In this document: one piece after another, positions 61,501 through 64,000 of the stretch
Position numbering within the stretch: the first letter of the stretch is position 1
How the letters are laid out: each line of letters begins with the position of its first letter
NCBI GenBank assembly: GCA_963989245.1
Contig: CAXDII010000050.1
Coordinates: forward strand, 62,001 to 126,000
Length of the DNA stretch: 64,000 nt
Reading direction: 5' to 3'
DNA from: Nansenia antarctica
Lineage: Eukaryota > Chordata > Actinopteri > Argentiniformes > Microstomatidae
Translations under genes and position numbers: made by a program
The notes under the pieces: model-generated
Seen by the model: the letters and a program-made list of their open reading frames with translations, nothing else
Database searches by the model: none
Told to the model about the DNA's origin: nothing

Positions 61501-62999
61501 TGTGCTCGTGAAAGGCAGAAAACAACACTTTGATAGTTTGATATAACTTGAGAACGAATGCAAAAAACAGTCCACTCTAAGAACAGGCCGCTTGGACACT
61601 TTCAGAACAGCTCTGTTAATGACTGAAAACAGCTCTCGAAGAGATTGTCAAAAGAGACTCCGAAAACGAAACGTTGATCACTTTTGAGCAAAAGGCTGCA
61701 CACACGCAATTCAAGTTGCTCTGATTGTCATTTAGAGTTACATTATAGGATTATTCAACAACAAGTCAAAATGTGCTCGTGAAAGGCAGAAAACAACACT
61801 TTGATAGTTTGATATAACTTGAGAACGAATGCAAAAAACAGTCCACTCTAAGAACAGGCCGCTTGGACACTTTCAGAACAGCTCTGTTAATGACTGAAAA
61901 CAGCTCTCGAAGAGATTGTCAAAAGAGACTCCGAAAACGAAACGTTGATCACTTTTGAGCAAAAGGCTACACACACGCAATTCAAGTTGCTCTGATTGTC
62001 ATTTAGAGTTACATTATAGGATTATTCAACAACAAGTCAAAATGTGCTCGTGAAAGGCAGAAAACAACACTTTGATAGTTTGATATAACTTGAGAACGAA
62101 TGCAAAAAACAGTCCACTCTAAGAACAGGCCGCTTGGACACTTTCAGAACAGCTCTGTTAATGACTGAAAACAGCTCTCGAAGAGATTGTCAAAAGAGAC
62201 TCCGAAAACGAAACGTTGATCACTTTTGAGCAAAAGGCTGCACACACGCAATTCAAGTTGCTCTGATTGTCATTTAGAGTTACATTATAGGATTATTCAA
62301 CAACAAGTCAAAATGTGCTCGTGAAAGGCAGAAAACAACACTTTGATAGTTTGATATAACTTGAGAACGAATGCAAAAAACAGTCCACTCTAAGAACAGG
62401 CCCCTTGGACACTTTCAGAACAGCTCTGTTAATGACTGAAAACAGCTCTCGAAGAGATTGTCAAAAGAGACTCCGAAAACGAAACGTTGATCACTTTTGA
62501 GCAAAAGGCTGCACACACGCAATTCAAGTTGCTCTGATTGTCATTTAGAGTTACATTATAGGATTATTCAACAACAAGTCAAAATGTGCTCGTGAAAGGC
62601 AGAAAACAACACTTTGATAGTTTGATATAACTTGAGAACGAATGCAAAAAACAGTCCACTCTAAGAACAGGCCGCTTGGACACTTTCAGAACAGCTCTGT
62701 TAATGACTGAAAACAGCTCTCGAAGAGATTGTCAAAAGAGACTCCGAAAACGAAACGTTGATCACTTTTGAGCAAAAGGCTGCACACACGCAATTCAAGT
62801 TGCTCTGATTGTCATTTAGAGTTACATTATAGGATTATTCAACAACAAGTCAAAATGTGCTCGTGAAAGGCAGAAAACAACACTTTGATAGTTTGATATA
62901 ACTTGAGAACGAATGCAAAAAACAGTCCACTCTAAGAACAGGCCGCTTGGACACTTTCAGAACAGCTCTGTTAATGACTGAAAACAGCTCTCGAAGAGA

Positions 63000-63259
63000 T
63001 TGTCAAAAGAGACTCCGAAAACGAAACGTTGATCACTTTTGAGCAAAAGGCTGCACACACGCAATTCAAGTTGCTCTGATTGTCATTTAGAGTTACATTA
63101 TAGGAGCATTCAGCAACAAGTCAAAATGTGCTCCAGAAAAGCATAAAACAACACTGATAGAACTTGAGAACGAATGCAAAAACAGTCCACTCTCAGAACA
63201 GGCCGCTTGGACACTTTCAGAACAGCTCTGTTAATGACTGAAAACAGCTCTCGAAGAGA
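63000..63259 (+). repeat. Type B monomer 14 (260 bp, GCATAAAAC subtype)
   Basis: This is the last full B unit in the window. It is followed by a 272-bp C unit and then a unit preceded by a private CTCTTGAAG change (about 63523). Confidence 0.95.
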
Positions 63260-63802
63260 TTGTCAAAAGAGACTCTGAAAACGAAACGTTGATTACTTTT
63301 GAGCAAAAGGCTGCACACACGCAATTCAAGTTGCTCTGATTGTCATTTAGAGTAACATTATAGGATTATTCAACAACAAGTCAAAATGTGCTCGTGAAAG
63401 GCAGAAAACAACACTTTGATAGTTTGATATAACTTGAGAACGAATGCAAAAAAACAGTCCACTCTAAGAACAGGCCGCTTGGACACTTTCAGAACAGCTC
63501 TGTTAATGACTGAAAACAGCTCTTGAAGAGATTGTCAAAAGAGACTCCGAAAACGAAACGTTGATCACTTTTGAGCAAAAGGCTGCACACACGCAATTCA
63601 AGTTGCTCTGATTGTCATTTAGAGTTACATTATAGGATTATTCAACAACAAGTCAAAATGTGCTCGTGAAAGGCAGAAAACAACACTTTGATAGTTTGAT
63701 ATAACTTGAGAACGAATGCAAAAAACAGTCCACTCTAAGAACAGGCCGCTTGGACACTTTCAGAACAGCTCTGTTAATGACTGAAAACAGCTCTCGAAGA
63801 GA

Positions 63803-64000
63803 TTGTCAAAAGAGACTCCGAAAACGAAACGTTGATCACTTTTGAGCAAAAGGCTGCACACACGCAATTCAAGTTGCTCTGATTGTCATTTAGAGTTACA
63901 TTATAGGATTATTCAACAACAAGTCAAAATGTGCTCGTGAAAGGCAGAAAACAACACTTTGATAGTTTGATAGAACTTGAGAACGAATGCAAAAACAGTC
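63803..64000 (+). repeat. Partial monomer with a second A/B junction, cut by the window end
   Basis: It is type A up to CACTTTGATAGTTTGATA (about 63955-63972). It then reads GAACTTGAG with an A5 run, both of which are type B features. The switch falls at the shared GATA, at a different point from the junction at 58.8 kb. The unit is truncated by the window edge. Confidence 0.8.

Larger units (their letters stand above)
44468..64000 (+). repeat. Satellite array, right block (71 complete monomers plus two partial)
   Basis: This continues the same array in the same orientation and phase after the transposon. Positions 44476-44625 complete the split monomer, and the next unit starts at 44626. 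Between 44626 and 63802 there are 65 units of the 271-bp class and 6 of the 260-bp class (one chimeric), with eight +1 variants and one -6 variant. These sum exactly to 19,177 bp. A 198-bp partial unit (63803-64000) runs off the window, so the array continues beyond it. No coding potential is seen. Confidence 0.99.

Noticed and set aside
1..64000. rDNA, tRNA, snRNA or histone gene repeats as the basis of the tandem array
   Set aside because: The monomer has no recognisable rRNA, tRNA A/B box pair or coding sequence, and the unit is too short for rDNA or histone clusters.
1..64000. Whole array as an assembly artefact
   Set aside because: Offsets between markers are exact, indels are consistent, and nested duplications have different edges. 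A misassembly would more likely give one repeated block. It cannot be excluded without reads.

Overview
The window is eukaryotic, non-genic DNA. About 62.4 of its 64 kb is one head-to-tail satellite array on the + strand. Its common monomer is 271 bp, and both window ends lie inside the array. I counted 231 monomers: 158 intact to the left of an insertion, one split by it, 71 to the right, and a 198-bp partial at the right end. This count closes exactly against the sequence length once every length variant I found is included: 260-bp units, eighteen 272-bp units, four 268-bp units, three 269-bp units and one 265-bp unit. Most monomers look identical or differ by one or two bases. No open reading frame of 60 codons or more lies in the satellite.

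The only interruption is a 1,635-bp DNA transposon at 42833-44467. It has 15-bp perfect terminal inverted repeats starting CAGGG and an exact 8-bp target-site duplication (ACAACAAG). Both are hallmarks of the hAT superfamily. Removing the element and one duplication copy restores a perfect 271-bp monomer. Inside it is the skeleton of a gene: possible TATA and CCAAT signals, a 52-codon reading frame with a basic N terminus, a consensus intron of 340 bp, a last exon and an ATTAAA poly(A) signal followed by a GU-rich stretch. No transposase catalytic domain is present, so it is read as a non-autonomous deletion derivative. Two minisatellites (23-bp and 26-bp units) lie within it.

Satellite layout: type A (271 bp) is the bulk. 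Type B (260 bp, with GCATTCAGC and TGCTCCAGAAAAGC) occurs 14 times plus one A/B chimera. In 13 of these 15 cases the next monomer is a third variant, C (CTCTGAAAACG, GTTGATTAC), so B-C moves as a cassette. Shared rare variants at constant spacing reveal several nested higher-order repeats: 28-mer (7,566 bp; 1-12 kb), 8-mer (2,168 bp; 11-14 kb), 11-mer (2,981 bp; 15.5-20.3 kb), 8-mer with B (2,157 bp; 22-25.5 kb), a short-period series with indels (33-39 kb), a 5-mer (1,356 bp; 46-47.8 kb) and a 10-mer (2,700 bp; 56-61.5 kb). At 58674-58933 the exchange point that made the last of these is visible as a chimeric monomer.

The host is most likely an animal, probably a teleost fish. This rests on the hAT architecture, the vertebrate-like splice and poly(A) signals, and an intron fragment that resembles, from memory, a dispersed fish transposon end. 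It is an inference. A centromeric or pericentromeric location is possible but the sequence alone does not show it. Nothing prokaryotic (CRISPR, operons, tRNA, rRNA) was seen.
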